Origin: a beta proteobacterium AAP51
Lineage (GTDB): Bacteria; Pseudomonadota; Gammaproteobacteria; Burkholderiales; Burkholderiaceae_C
Reading direction: 5' to 3'
DNA: 64,000 nucleotides
Assembly (NCBI GenBank): GCA_001295905.1
Contig: LJHT01000032.1
Span: 1 to 64,000 of the forward strand
Numbering within the stretch: position 1 is the stretch's first letter; every line of letters begins with the position of its first letter. Made by a program: the position numbers and the translations under genes. The notes beneath the pieces were generated by a model. That model had not been told where the DNA came from. It saw only the letters and a list, made by a program, of their open reading frames with translations, and did no database searches. Shown in pieces: positions 48,969-57,519 of this stretch.

Positions 48969-49076
48969 TCAGCGCCCGCCGGCGCTGCAAACAAGTTCAG
49001 CGCCCATTGGCGCTGCAGACTGGCTCAGCGCCCATTGGCGCTGCAGACTGGCTCAGCGCCTGTTGGCGCTGGTGCT
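48969..49076. repeat. 28-bp tandem repeat with hairpin in each unit
   Basis: Nearly four head-to-tail copies of a 28-nt unit. Copies two and three are identical over their full length, while copies one and four differ at a few positions. Each unit contains CAGCGCC-CATT-GGCGCTG (7-bp stem, 4-nt loop; the loop varies). The array follows the sigma-factor stop and runs into the 3' end of the convergent PEP-CTERM gene, where the last copy codes for its final residues (SANRR). It may act as a series of terminator-like hairpins for both strands. Confidence 0.9.
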
Positions 49077-49616
49077 TTCGCTCTGCAGCCGGCGCCAGGC
49101 GGCCAGCCCCAGGGCGCCGCCCAGCAGCAGCCACGCGCTGGAAGGTTCGGGCACCAGGCTGACGAGGCCCGATTCCAGGTAGTTGTAGGGCGGAGGCGAG
49201 TTCAGGTCGTTCAGCAGGCGCACCAGGCTGGAGCCACTGCCCGTGAGCCCCGCGTAGGTGCCGGTACCGCCGGTGACGGTGTAGGTGAGCTCGAAACCCG
49301 AACCTCCGGCCACGGCGGCGGCCACCGTGGTGAGCGAGCCCGAGAGTGAACTGGACACGCCGTCGCTGAAGCTGAAGCTGCCTGCACCGGTGCCGGTGAG
49401 GATGTTGAAGATGAAGTTGCTCTGCAGCGTCCAGGTGAGCGGGCCGGGCAGGTCGTAGGCGGTGCCGGTGAGGGTCAGCGGCAGGTCGCCGGTCAGGGAA
49501 GGCGGCGCGGTCGGCACCACTGCCCCGCTGCCGGTGAAGCTGAAGGTCTGGGCCTGGGCGGCCAGGGCCGTGACGGCGGCAGCCACGGCAGTGAGGGTGC
49601 GCACGGTACGAAGCAT
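49053..49616 (-). CDS. PEP-CTERM sorting-domain protein
   Basis: 187 residues. Signal peptide (MLRTVRTLTAVAAAVTALAA...QAQ), a beta-rich secreted body (FSFTGSGAVVPTAPPSLTG; LTYTVTGGTGTYAGLTGSGS, with a motif also seen in other exosortase substrates) and the tag VPEPSSAWLLLGGALGLAAW-RRL. After the tag it continues for ten residues that are encoded by the 28-bp repeat array, so its C-terminal end is unusually long and low-complexity. The ribosome site is weak. Confidence 0.85.
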   Translation of the reverse strand: MLRTVRTLTAVAAAVTALAAQAQTFSFTGSGAVVPTAPPSLTGDLPLTLTGTAYDLPGPLTWTLQSNFIFNILTGTGAGSFSFSDGVSSSLSGSLTTVAAAVAGGSGFELTYTVTGGTGTYAGLTGSGSSLVRLLNDLNSPPPYNYLESGLVSLVPEPSSAWLLLGGALGLAAWRRLQSESTSANRR

Positions 49617-49727
49617 GAAGAACCTCGGCGGTGATTTCCCGAACACTTCCACCTTAGCCGGCCGCAGTGCCGCACGCCAGCAGCGACCCCATACCCGAGG
49701 GGGTGGGCGGGACGCTATCGTCCGCCG

Positions 49728-50291
49728 ATGCCCCCGACACCGCCCACCCCCGCCTGGCTGCAGGCCGCCCGTGAACACTGGGCCTGGCGCGGCCAGGCGC
49801 GCCCGCCTTTCGCGGCCCCGGCGCAGGCCGGCCAGACCTCGGTGTGGGACTTCCCGCGGCCTCCGCGCCTGGCACCGGAGGCCCGCGAAGTGCGCATCGT
49901 CTGGGGCGAGGCGCTGGTGGCCTGCACCACGCGCGCTGTGCGCGTGCTGGAAACGGCGCATCCGCCCTCCTACTACATCCCCTGGGCCGACGTGACCCGT
50001 GCGCTGCTGCAGCCAGCGCCAGGCACGTCGTTCTGTGAGTGGAAAGGCCCGGCCCGCTACTGGAGCCTGGTGGACGGCGCACGCAGCCTGCCCGCCCACG
50101 CCTGGAGCTACCCGCAGCCGCTGGCCGGTGCCGAGGCATTGGCCGACTGCGTGGCCTTCTACGCGCGCGGCCTGGCTTGCACCGTGGGCGGCCTGCCGGC
50201 CACGCCGCAGCCGGGCGGCTTCTATGGCGGCTGGGTCACGCCCGACCTGGCCGGGCCCTTCAAGGGTGAAGCGGGCAGCGAAGGCTGGTGA
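49728..50291 (+). CDS. DUF427-domain protein
   Basis: 187 residues. Conserved DUF427 stretches: VRIVWGEALVACTTRAVRVLETAHPPSYYIPWADV (N-half), FCEWKGPARYWSLV and the C-terminal GGFYGGWVTPDLAGPFKG. The family is small and soluble, possibly enzyme-like, with no accepted function. It stands 112 nt from the divergent PEP-CTERM gene and converges with the antiporter. Confidence 0.9.
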   Translation: MPPTPPTPAWLQAAREHWAWRGQARPPFAAPAQAGQTSVWDFPRPPRLAPEAREVRIVWGEALVACTTRAVRVLETAHPPSYYIPWADVTRALLQPAPGTSFCEWKGPARYWSLVDGARSLPAHAWSYPQPLAGAEALADCVAFYARGLACTVGGLPATPQPGGFYGGWVTPDLAGPFKGEAGSEGW

Positions 50292-50314
50292 GCCCGCGCC
50301 GCAGGGGGTGTTGA

Positions 50315-51784
50315 TCAGTCGGGCAGCCCCAGGCCGACGGCGCTGATGCGTCCGTCGCGCACGTCGCGTACCACCAGCGTGGCCGCGCCCAGCGGCACGC
50401 TGTCGCCCACCACGGGCGGGCGACGCAGGCTGACGGCGATCCACTCGGCCAGCGGCAGCCCGGCCTGGGCCGGGGCGGGCAGGCCATAGAAGTCGCACAC
50501 CTGCTCCACCGGTAACAGCGGGTCGAGCGCGAAATCGCGGAAGACCGCGCGCACCGCCAGTTCGTTGCCGGGGTCGGGCAGGGCCACGCCCAGCTTGCGC
50601 GCCGCCCAGCCGATGGTGGTGCCCTGTGTCAGCAAGGACACCAGCACCACCACGAAGGCCACGTTGAACAGCAGCGCCGCCTGCGGTACGCCCGCCAGCA
50701 GCGGGAAGAGCGCCAGCACGATGGGCACCGCGCCACGCAGGCCCACCCAGCTGATGAACCAGGTTTCCTGGGCGCTGAAGCGGAAGGGCCACAGGCACAC
50801 CCACACCGCCACCGGCCGTGCCAGCACGATGAGCACCGCGGCCACCGCCAGCCCGGGCAGCCAGCTCTCGGCGAGGTTCGAGGGCGTGACCAGCAGCCCC
50901 AGCAGCAGGAACATGCCGGCCTGCGCCAGCCAGGCGTAGCCGTCCATCGCGGCCAGCGTGGGTGCCACGGCCTCGGCCGCGCGGTTGGCCACGATCAGCC
51001 CGAACAGGTACACCGCCAGGAAGCCCGAGCCGCCCAGCCAGCCCGTGGCTGCGAACACCGACAGCCCGGCGGCGCCGATCAGCAGCGCCAGGATGCCGCC
51101 GCCGGTGTCGCGCGCGGCCACGCGGCGCAGTAGCCAGGCCATCGCAAAGCCCGTGGCCGTGCCCATCAAGGCGCCCCAGCCGAACTGCTCGGCAAAGCTG
51201 CGGGCGATGGTGAGCCAGGCCGCGCCTTCGTTGCTGGCCACCACGCCCGCGCCGCCCAGCAGCGCGATGAGCGTGAGCGTGAGGTAGACCGCCATCGGGT
51301 CGTTCACGCCCGATTCGATTTCCAGCGTGGCCGCCACGCGTTCGTTGAGCGTCACGCCCGAGCGCGTGAGCAGCGCAAACACCGCCGCCGCATCGGTGCT
51401 GCCGACGATGGCCCCGAGCAGCAGCGCCGTGCCCCAGTCCAGCCCCAGGAAGAGCACCGCCGCCGCCGCCGTGATGACGGCGCACACCACCACGCCCACC
51501 GAGGCTAGCAGCGAGGCCGGCTTCAGGCCGGTGCGGAAGGTGGAGAAGGCCGTGCGCAGCCCGCCGTCCAGCAGGATGATGGCCAGCGCCAGATTGCCCA
51601 CCCAGAAACTGAGCCGGATATCGTTGAACTGGTAGCCGCCGGGGCCGTCTTCGCCGGCCAGCACGCCGGCCAGCAGGAAGACGAGCAGGAACGAAAAGCC
51701 GATGCGCGCCGAGAACAGGCCGGCGAGCACGCTGAAGAACACCAGGCCGGCGGCAGCCAGCAGGGGCACGTTGACGAAATCCAT
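50315..51784 (-). CDS. K+/H+ (CPA1/NhaP2-type) antiporter
   Basis: 489 residues with about 12 membrane helices. Na+/H+ exchanger core motifs include LALAIILLDGGLRT, GAIVGSTDAAAVFALLT (the ion-binding D in a STDAAAV context), LEIESGVNDPMAVYLT and FISWVGLRGAVPIVLALFP. A C-terminal cytoplasmic TrkA_C-like domain (about 400-489: ERFRD-like region then LPLAEWIAVSLRRPP-VVGDSVPLG) is typical of NhaP2/CvrA, which exports K+ for volume/pH control. Monocistronic. Confidence 0.92.
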   Translation of the reverse strand: MDFVNVPLLAAAGLVFFSVLAGLFSARIGFSFLLVFLLAGVLAGEDGPGGYQFNDIRLSFWVGNLALAIILLDGGLRTAFSTFRTGLKPASLLASVGVVVCAVITAAAAVLFLGLDWGTALLLGAIVGSTDAAAVFALLTRSGVTLNERVAATLEIESGVNDPMAVYLTLTLIALLGGAGVVASNEGAAWLTIARSFAEQFGWGALMGTATGFAMAWLLRRVAARDTGGGILALLIGAAGLSVFAATGWLGGSGFLAVYLFGLIVANRAAEAVAPTLAAMDGYAWLAQAGMFLLLGLLVTPSNLAESWLPGLAVAAVLIVLARPVAVWVCLWPFRFSAQETWFISWVGLRGAVPIVLALFPLLAGVPQAALLFNVAFVVVLVSLLTQGTTIGWAARKLGVALPDPGNELAVRAVFRDFALDPLLPVEQVCDFYGLPAPAQAGLPLAEWIAVSLRRPPVVGDSVPLGAATLVVRDVRDGRISAVGLGLPD

Positions 51785-51844
51785 GGGTTCAGTATCCCAG
51801 CCGCGTCAAGCCCGTCAGGCCTTCAACCCGGCGGCCCGGGCCCT

Positions 51845-52753
51845 TCATGCCCGCACCGGCGCGGCGCGCGGCGCCTCGGCCAGCAGATGGGCTTCGAAGG
51901 CCAGCGCCAGCGGCGAAGGCTGGCGCGTGCGGCCGCGCACGATGTGCCACTTCGAGGGTATGGGAAAGCCCTGCACCGGCAGCACCACCACGCCGTGGTC
52001 TTGCGGCCGTTCGCCCAGGGCGTGGCGCGACAGCACCGACAGCCCCAACTGCCCGGCCACCGAGGCGCGCAGCGCTTCGTTGCTGCCCAGTTCCATGCGC
52101 AGCTGCGGCGTGAAGCGCTGGCGACGGAAGTGCGCGTCCACCGCGATGCGCGTGCCCGAACCGCGCTCGCGCAGCACGAAACGTTCGCCCTGCAGGTCGG
52201 CCAGGCGCAGCCGCGCGCGGCCGGCCAGCGGGTGCGCCAGCGGGGCCACCACGACGAGCGGGTTGTCCATGAAGACGCGGTCGTCGAGGTCGAAGCCGGC
52301 CGGCGGCAGCGACATGATGTACAGATCGTCCAGCGCCTCGCGCAGCCGCGCCACCACGCCGTCGCGGTTCAGCACCTGCAGCGAGACCTCGATGCCCGGG
52401 TGGCGCTCGCAGAAGCTGCCCAGCAGGCGCGGCATGAAGCTCTCGGCCGTGCTCACCACCGAGACCGACAACTGCCCGCGCGTGAGCCCCTGCAGCGCGT
52501 CCACGCGCTGCTCGAAGCCTTGCCATTCGCTGAGCATGGTGCGCGCGGTGCGGGCCAGCTCCAGGCCTGCGGCCGTCAGGCGCACGCGGCGCGACACCAC
52601 CTCGTACAGCGGCACGCCCACCGCGCTGCTCGTCTCGCGCAGCTGCATCGAGGCCGTGGGCTGCGTCACGTGCATCACGCGCGCGGCGGCGCTCACGCTG
52701 CCGGTTTCGGCCAGCGCCAGGAACAGCCGCAACTGCCTGAAGGTGACATGCAT
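51845..52753 (-). CDS. LysR-family regulator divergent from a bicarbonate permease (CbbR/CmpR-like)
   Basis: 302 residues. HTH (about 1-60: FRQLRLFLALAETGSVSAAARVMHVTQPTASMQLRE) and effector domain (about 90-290; LSVSVVSTAESFMPRLLGSFCERHPGI, REALDDLYIMSLPPAGFD). The HTH and effector opening resemble CbbR/CmpR, regulators of CO2-fixation and inorganic-carbon uptake. Divergently transcribed from SbtA with only 87 nt between the starts, so it very likely controls it. Confidence 0.9.
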   Translation of the reverse strand: MHVTFRQLRLFLALAETGSVSAAARVMHVTQPTASMQLRETSSAVGVPLYEVVSRRVRLTAAGLELARTARTMLSEWQGFEQRVDALQGLTRGQLSVSVVSTAESFMPRLLGSFCERHPGIEVSLQVLNRDGVVARLREALDDLYIMSLPPAGFDLDDRVFMDNPLVVVAPLAHPLAGRARLRLADLQGERFVLRERGSGTRIAVDAHFRRQRFTPQLRMELGSNEALRASVAGQLGLSVLSRHALGERPQDHGVVVLPVQGFPIPSKWHIVRGRTRQPSPLALAFEAHLLAEAPRAAPVRA

Positions 52754-52757
52754 CAGG

Positions 52758-52796
52758 TTTTATCTATGTAAAGACAGCGAAGAATCGATTTTATCT
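52758..52796. promoter_or_regulatory. Repeated TTTTATCT sites in LysR/permease gap
   Basis: TTTTATCT occurs at 52758-52765 and 52789-52796, 31 bp apart (three helical turns), in an AT-rich stretch inside the GC-rich region. The dyad CGAAGA-N10-TCTTCG (52778-52799) and TTA-N6-TAA (from 52760) are also visible. Such pairs of sites are the usual LysR recognition/activation layout. The operator assignment is inference. Confidence 0.45.
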
Positions 52797-52840
52797 TCGG
52801 ACATCCCTTGCCTAGCATGCGCCAACTTCGAAAGCCCCGC

Positions 52841-53824
52841 ATGCAGAGCCTGCTCGACCCCGCCATCCTTTTCTTCGTCTTCGGCGTGCTGGCCGGCGCC
52901 GTCAAGTCCAACCTCGAGATTCCGCAGCCGATCTCGAAATTCCTCTCGCTCTACCTGCTGATGGCGCTGGGCCTGAAGGGCGGCTTCGCGCTGGCGCAGA
53001 CGCCTTTCGATGCGCAGCTCTTTGCCAGCCTGGGCGCAGCGCTGGTGATGGCCTTCGTGGTGCCGGCGCTGGGCTACCAGGTGCTGAAGCGGCACGTGGC
53101 CGGCTTCGATGCCGCCGCTACCGCGGCGGCCTATGGCTCGGTGAGTGCCGTGACCTTCGTCACCGCCATCCAGGTGCTGGAATCACAGGGCATCACCGCG
53201 CCCGGGCACATGACCGTGGCGATGGTGCTGATGGAATCGCCGGCCATCGTGATGGCGGTGCTGCTGGCCAGCCTGCTGCGCGCCCGGGGGGCCACTGCTG
53301 CGTCGGGTGCGGCTGGTTCGGCGCCCGCGCCCGTGCAACTGCGCAGCGTGCTGCACGAAGCCTTCACCGACGGCACGCACCTGCTGCTGCTGGGCGCGCT
53401 GGCCGTGGGCTTCATCAGCGGTGAAGCCGGCAAGGCCATGATGCAGCCCTTCACCGGCGACCTGTTCAAGGGCCTGCTGGCCTTCTTCCTGCTGGACATG
53501 GGCCTGCTCGTGGCGCGCAACTTCGCCACCGCGCGCCGGCAGTCGCCCGTGCTCATCGGCTACGCCGTGCTGGCGCCGCTGGTGCACGCCGCGCTGGCGC
53601 TGGGGCTGGCGGTGCTGCTGTCGCTGCCGGTGGCCGACACGGCACTGCTGATGGTGCTGTCGGCCAGCGCTTCCTACATCGTCGTGCCGGCGGTGCTGCG
53701 CCACGCCATTCCCGAGGCCAACCCTTCGCTGTACTTCGGCCTTTCGCTGGGCATCACCTTCCCGCTGAACATCCTGGTGGGCATACCGCTGTACCTGCAG
53801 GTGGCGCAGTGGGTGCGGGGCTGA
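52841..53824 (+). CDS. SbtA-type sodium-dependent bicarbonate permease
   Basis: 327 residues with about ten hydrophobic helices in two inverted halves (DPAILFFVFGVLAGAVKSNLEIPQPISKFLSLYLLMALGLKGG; FLLDMGLLVARNF; SASASYIVVPAVLRHAIPEAN). These features match the SbtA family: the conserved LEIP and ALGLKGG stretch, an internal AYGSVSAVTF and the SASASYI motif. The protein imports HCO3- with Na+. No sbtB (PII-like) gene is next to it. It is controlled by the divergent LysR. Substrate inferred from family. Confidence 0.88.
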   Translation: MQSLLDPAILFFVFGVLAGAVKSNLEIPQPISKFLSLYLLMALGLKGGFALAQTPFDAQLFASLGAALVMAFVVPALGYQVLKRHVAGFDAAATAAAYGSVSAVTFVTAIQVLESQGITAPGHMTVAMVLMESPAIVMAVLLASLLRARGATAASGAAGSAPAPVQLRSVLHEAFTDGTHLLLLGALAVGFISGEAGKAMMQPFTGDLFKGLLAFFLLDMGLLVARNFATARRQSPVLIGYAVLAPLVHAALALGLAVLLSLPVADTALLMVLSASASYIVVPAVLRHAIPEANPSLYFGLSLGITFPLNILVGIPLYLQVAQWVRG

Positions 53825-53849
53825 GCCGTTCTGCACCCCGAGCCGCAAC

Positions 53850-54338
53850 TCAGGGCGATGGCGGCCGGCCCGGGCCGACCTTGCCTTCCGAACGTGCCGC
53901 CAGGTAGGCGTAGAGGTCCATCACGTGGGCGTTCACCACGGGCTCCTGCTGCCAGGCCGGCATGCTGAGCGTGCCACGCTGGCGTTCCAGCACCTCGTCC
54001 ACCAGCGTCTCGCGCGCCGAGCCCTGGCCCGGGGGCAGCAGTTCGGCTTCGTAGCGGCGCAGCACCACGCCCACGAAGCGCTGCGGCCCCAGGCCCTGCA
54101 TGCGCAGCAGCAGGTTAGGGGCGCCGCCGGCGCCGTCGGCCGCGCTGCCGTGGCAACCGGCGCAGCGCTGCTGGAAGACGCGCCAGCCGGCGTACACGGT
54201 GCCGGGCGGCGCGTTCGCGCCGGCCTGTTCACGGGCGTGTTCACGCGCCAGCGTCTGCGCGGGCTGGGTGTTGGCCCATTCCATCGCGCAGCCGGCCAAC
54301 GCCGCTGCGGCCAGAACCATCGTCAGGGTGTGTTTCAT
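53850..54338 (-). CDS. Cytochrome c-type lipoprotein
   Basis: 162 residues. Lipobox in AAALAGCAMEW, then a single c-type heme motif RCAGCH (in AGWRVFQQRCAGCHGSAADG), with a distal Met in the TLSMPAWQQEP stretch, the layout of a small c-type cytochrome. It may carry electrons in the periplasm to an unknown oxidase or oxidoreductase. The neighbours give no clue about its partner. ATG 54338 leaves a clean signal. Confidence 0.88.
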   Translation of the reverse strand: MKHTLTMVLAAAALAGCAMEWANTQPAQTLAREHAREQAGANAPPGTVYAGWRVFQQRCAGCHGSAADGAGGAPNLLLRMQGLGPQRFVGVVLRRYEAELLPPGQGSARETLVDEVLERQRGTLSMPAWQQEPVVNAHVMDLYAYLAARSEGKVGPGRPPSP

Positions 54339-54485
54339 GGGGCCATGGTGGCCCGGGTTGCGGTGCTGCACCTTGATCTGGCGCAGCTTGCGCCCGCACG
54401 CTGCCGGCGATGACGCCGAATGTTGGCGTTGACGGAGGGTGATCGCGCCGGGTGGCGGCATTGGGTGTGGGCGCGTGCAGGCCCG

Positions 54486-55637
54486 TCAGGGCAGCGGCGA
54501 GCCCGGCGCGTCGCGCGGCAGCAGCTGCAGGTACTGCGCCAGATCGCCACCGGCCAGCGGCTTCACCAGCACGCCGATGGTGGCGGGCTGGCCCGAGGCG
54601 TTTTCCGTCTCGCGGGTGCGCACCTCGCGGAAACCCAGCTTGTGCCAGTGGCGTTCGGCGCTGGTGTTGCCGCGCACCACGCCCAGGCGCAGCCAGCGGG
54701 CGCCTGCGGCCCGGGCCCAGCTCTCCAGCGCGGCGTGCAGGCGCGCAGCCGCGCCCGTGCCGCGCAGGGGCTGCGCCAGGAAGACCAGGGCGATGTGCCA
54801 GACGCCTTCGGCGCAGAGGTCGGCCACGACATCCACCACGCCCTGCAACTGGCCGGCGGCATCGAAGACGCCCAGGAACCAGCGTTCGCGATGGCCCAGG
54901 TGCGTGGGCGGGTTTTCCTCGAAATCGCGCTGCGCTTCGTCGGCGCGCGCGGGCCGGCCGGCGACGCGCTGGAAGTAGGCGGGGTCGGCGGCGTACAGCG
55001 CCTGCAGCGCGGGCACTTCATGAGCGCGCAGCGCGCGGGCCTGCAGGTCGGCGCTGGCGAACAGCGTGGCGGGCGCGGTGGCGGGGTTGAGTGCCCGTGC
55101 CTGCCGTGCGGCCAGGTAGATGAGGTCCACCGCTGGGTCCTTCACCTCGGCGTAACTGCCTGGGTCAGCCAGCGTCGTGGCCAGGCGGCGCTTGAGTGCG
55201 CCATAGGCCTGCGCCATGGCCGGCTGGGCGCGCAGGAAGTCGCGGAACAGCAGCGCGTAACGCTGGTTCGGCGTGCCCTGCACGCGCAGGTGGATGTGCG
55301 CGCGGCGCTGGCCCGGCGGGTTCTTGAAGAGCAGCTTGCGCCAGCCCTCGGGCGCGGGGTCTTCGCCGGGCGGCACGTGGTCGGCCTGTGCCGTGGCCTG
55401 CCACACGAAGCCGGCGGCCTGCAGGCGCTCGCCGAGTTCAGGGCTGAGCGCGGCCACCGTCACCTGCACGTCGAGCACGTCCTTGGCGCACAGGCCCGGC
55501 ACCGCGGTGGAGCCGATGTGGTCCACCTGCAGGGCCAGCGTCCCGAGGGCCGTGCGCAGCGTTTGCGCCAGGGCCTCGAACTCGGCCGCCCAGGCGGGCT
55601 GGTGGTCGATGAGGGTCACGGGGCTGCCGGCGGGCAT
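54486..55637 (-). CDS. GrpB-domain / GNAT-acetyltransferase fusion
   Basis: 383 residues. N-terminal GrpB (nucleotidyltransferase-like) domain (about 1-165: VTLIDHQPAWAAEFEALAQ, LQVDHIGSTAVPGLCAKDVLDV, RVQGTPNQRYALLFRDFLR). A GNAT acetyltransferase domain follows (about 205-360: LRAHEVPALQALYA, WHIALVFLAQPLRGTGAAARLH, WLRLGVVRGNTSAERHWHKLGF), with acetyl-CoA loop QPLRGTGAA. The junction is a continuous helix. A single chain combining both is known but uncommon. Target unknown. Confidence 0.88.
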   Translation of the reverse strand: MPAGSPVTLIDHQPAWAAEFEALAQTLRTALGTLALQVDHIGSTAVPGLCAKDVLDVQVTVAALSPELGERLQAAGFVWQATAQADHVPPGEDPAPEGWRKLLFKNPPGQRRAHIHLRVQGTPNQRYALLFRDFLRAQPAMAQAYGALKRRLATTLADPGSYAEVKDPAVDLIYLAARQARALNPATAPATLFASADLQARALRAHEVPALQALYAADPAYFQRVAGRPARADEAQRDFEENPPTHLGHRERWFLGVFDAAGQLQGVVDVVADLCAEGVWHIALVFLAQPLRGTGAAARLHAALESWARAAGARWLRLGVVRGNTSAERHWHKLGFREVRTRETENASGQPATIGVLVKPLAGGDLAQYLQLLPRDAPGSPLP

Positions 55638-55942
55638 GGGGGCTTGTTGCGTTCTGGGTCGGTGGGGCGGGTTGGGCGGCCCGTGGAAGATGCTTGGGGC
55701 CCGGGGCCGATGCGCGGGGCAAGCGGTGCAAGTTCGCGGGGCAGTGTAGGCCGCGCTGCGAGCACCGGGCATCGTATTGACCGTCTCCACGCGGCCTGCC
55801 ACCATCGCGCCCCACGGCGCATGCAGGGCGCCGCCGGGTCCGCGGAAAGGTCTGAGACCACCTGTCGTGCACCCCGCATGTCTTCTTCCCCTGTGCGGCC
55901 TGAAAGCGCGGATCGCAGGCTTCAACGCATGGAGGATGTCCC
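55638..55942. other. 305-nt divergent intergenic region
   Basis: Lies between the GrpB-GNAT gene and the ankyrin protein, which are transcribed away from each other, so it holds both promoters. A GTATTGACCGTC stretch near 55773 could include a -35 (TTGACC). The sequence CGCCCCACGGCGCATGCAGGGCGCC can fold imperfectly. Nothing stronger was seen. Confidence 0.3.
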
Positions 55943-57517
55943 ATGAGCTCCCACGCTCCCGGCCCGCAAGGGCAGCCCGCTTCTTCGAGCGGCGCCGCCG
56001 CCCCCGCCCCTGTTAACGCGCTGCCCCTGCAACCCGATCCCGACCAGCTGCGCCGCCAGTCGCGCGATCTGCTGCGCGGCTGGCAGCGCGGCGAGCCTGC
56101 CGCGCTGGCCCGCGCCGCGCCTTATGCCTTGCTGGCCGCGGCCCAGCCGCCCAAGCTGGCCCAGGCGCAGCTGGTCATTGCGCGTGAGCTGGGTTTCGCC
56201 AGCTGGCCGGTGCTGCTGGAAGAAGTGGAGCGCCGCCGCGCCCGCGCGCTGGATGACGCGGCCTACACCGAGCGTGTGCTCGCCCTGGCCCTGGGCCGGG
56301 GTTTCGATGCGCCCCGGCCTGCCTCGGCGCTGGCGCTGCTGCAGGCCCGCCCCACGCTGCGGCCGCCCGCCTTGCGCTTGCTGATCGGTGATGCCCAGGG
56401 CGTGGACGCCCACGCCTCGCTGCCCCCCTGGGGCGCGCCGCCGCTGGCACTGGTGGCGTTTTCGTCGCTGGCCACGCTGGGGCACGAAGCCGCGCTGCTG
56501 GCGGCGTTGAACCAGCTGCTGGCCGCCGGGGCCAGCCCGAACGCGGCCTTGCCCGACCCCGAGGCGACCGAACGCTCCTTGCCCGCGCTGTATGGCGCCG
56601 TGGCGCGTGCACGCAGCCTGGCGCTGGTGCAGCGCCTGCTGGAGGCTGGGGCCGAGCCCAACGACCAGGAATCGCTCTACCACGCGGTGGAGCAGGACGA
56701 CCGCCGCATCGTCGCCGCGCTGGTGGCTGCCGGTGCACGCTGGCCAGGCACCAACGCGCTCTTCCGCCAGCTGGATTTCGAGCCCCTGGCGCACCTGCAG
56801 CAGGTGCTGGCGCTGGGGGCCGATGCCAACGAGCTGTCGCCCAGCACCGCCACTCGGCCGCTGCAGCACGCGGTGCAGCGCGGCCGTTCGCTGGCCCACC
56901 TGCAGTTGCTGCAGGCGCATGGGGCCGATGTCGGCGCGCTCGACGCCCACGGCCACAACCTGGCCTGGCATGCCGCGCGCGCCGGCCGCAGCGAGGTGCT
57001 GGCCTGGCTGGCGCCGCTGGGCGTGTTGCCGCCTGCAGGGCTGCAAGACCGTTTCCTGGCCGCCTGTGCCGCCGCCGATGCCACCACCGCGCAGGCCTTG
57101 CTGGCGCAGCACCCGGGGCTCATCGGCGAACTGCCGGCCTGGCACCAGGCGCTGCTGCCCGAACAGGCGCAGCGCGGCGCGCTGGCCTCGGTGCGCCTGA
57201 TGCTGGCCTTGGGCTGGCCGGTGAGCGTGCCCGGCCCCTGGCAGGCCAGCGCGCTGAACCAGGCCGCCTTTCGCGGCGATGCCGCGATGGTGGCCCTGCT
57301 GCTGCAGCACGGCGCGCGCTGGTCTGAACGCAACGGCTACGGCGGCAACGCGCTGGGCAGCTGTCTGCACGCCGGCAACAACGAACCTGTGCCCGGCGGC
57401 GACTACGCCGAGGTGCTGCGCCTGCTGCTGGCCGATGGTGCGCCGCTGCCGGATGAGGACGACGAACTCAGCGACGAGCTGGCGGCCGTGGTGGACGAGC
57501 ACCGCGGCCGGCGCTGA
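55943..57517 (+). CDS. Ankyrin-repeat protein
   Basis: 524 residues. Disordered Ala/Pro/Ser N-terminus (1-30), a helical region including QLRRQSRDLLRGWQRGEPAAL, then about seven ankyrin-like repeats (ALYGAVARARSLALVQRLLEAGAEPN, LQHAVQRGRSLAHLQLLQAHGADVG, ALNQAAFRGDAAMVALLLQHGARW, DYAEVLRLLLADGAPL). Soluble, probably a binding scaffold. No effector domain or secretion signal seen. The ATG follows GGAGGATG. It converges with the reductase gene. Confidence 0.88.
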   Translation: MSSHAPGPQGQPASSSGAAAPAPVNALPLQPDPDQLRRQSRDLLRGWQRGEPAALARAAPYALLAAAQPPKLAQAQLVIARELGFASWPVLLEEVERRRARALDDAAYTERVLALALGRGFDAPRPASALALLQARPTLRPPALRLLIGDAQGVDAHASLPPWGAPPLALVAFSSLATLGHEAALLAALNQLLAAGASPNAALPDPEATERSLPALYGAVARARSLALVQRLLEAGAEPNDQESLYHAVEQDDRRIVAALVAAGARWPGTNALFRQLDFEPLAHLQQVLALGADANELSPSTATRPLQHAVQRGRSLAHLQLLQAHGADVGALDAHGHNLAWHAARAGRSEVLAWLAPLGVLPPAGLQDRFLAACAAADATTAQALLAQHPGLIGELPAWHQALLPEQAQRGALASVRLMLALGWPVSVPGPWQASALNQAAFRGDAAMVALLLQHGARWSERNGYGGNALGSCLHAGNNEPVPGGDYAEVLRLLLADGAPLPDEDDELSDELAAVVDEHRGRR

Positions 57518-57519
57518 AA

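Noticed and set aside
48969-49076. CRISPR-like array
   Set aside because: Repeats are directly adjacent without unique spacers and extend into a coding sequence, so this is a tandem repeat.
49053-51485. Apparent extension of the PEP-CTERM gene far upstream
   Set aside because: The signal peptide begins at 49616; upstream residues are Gly/Arg-rich shadow of the DUF427 and antiporter region.
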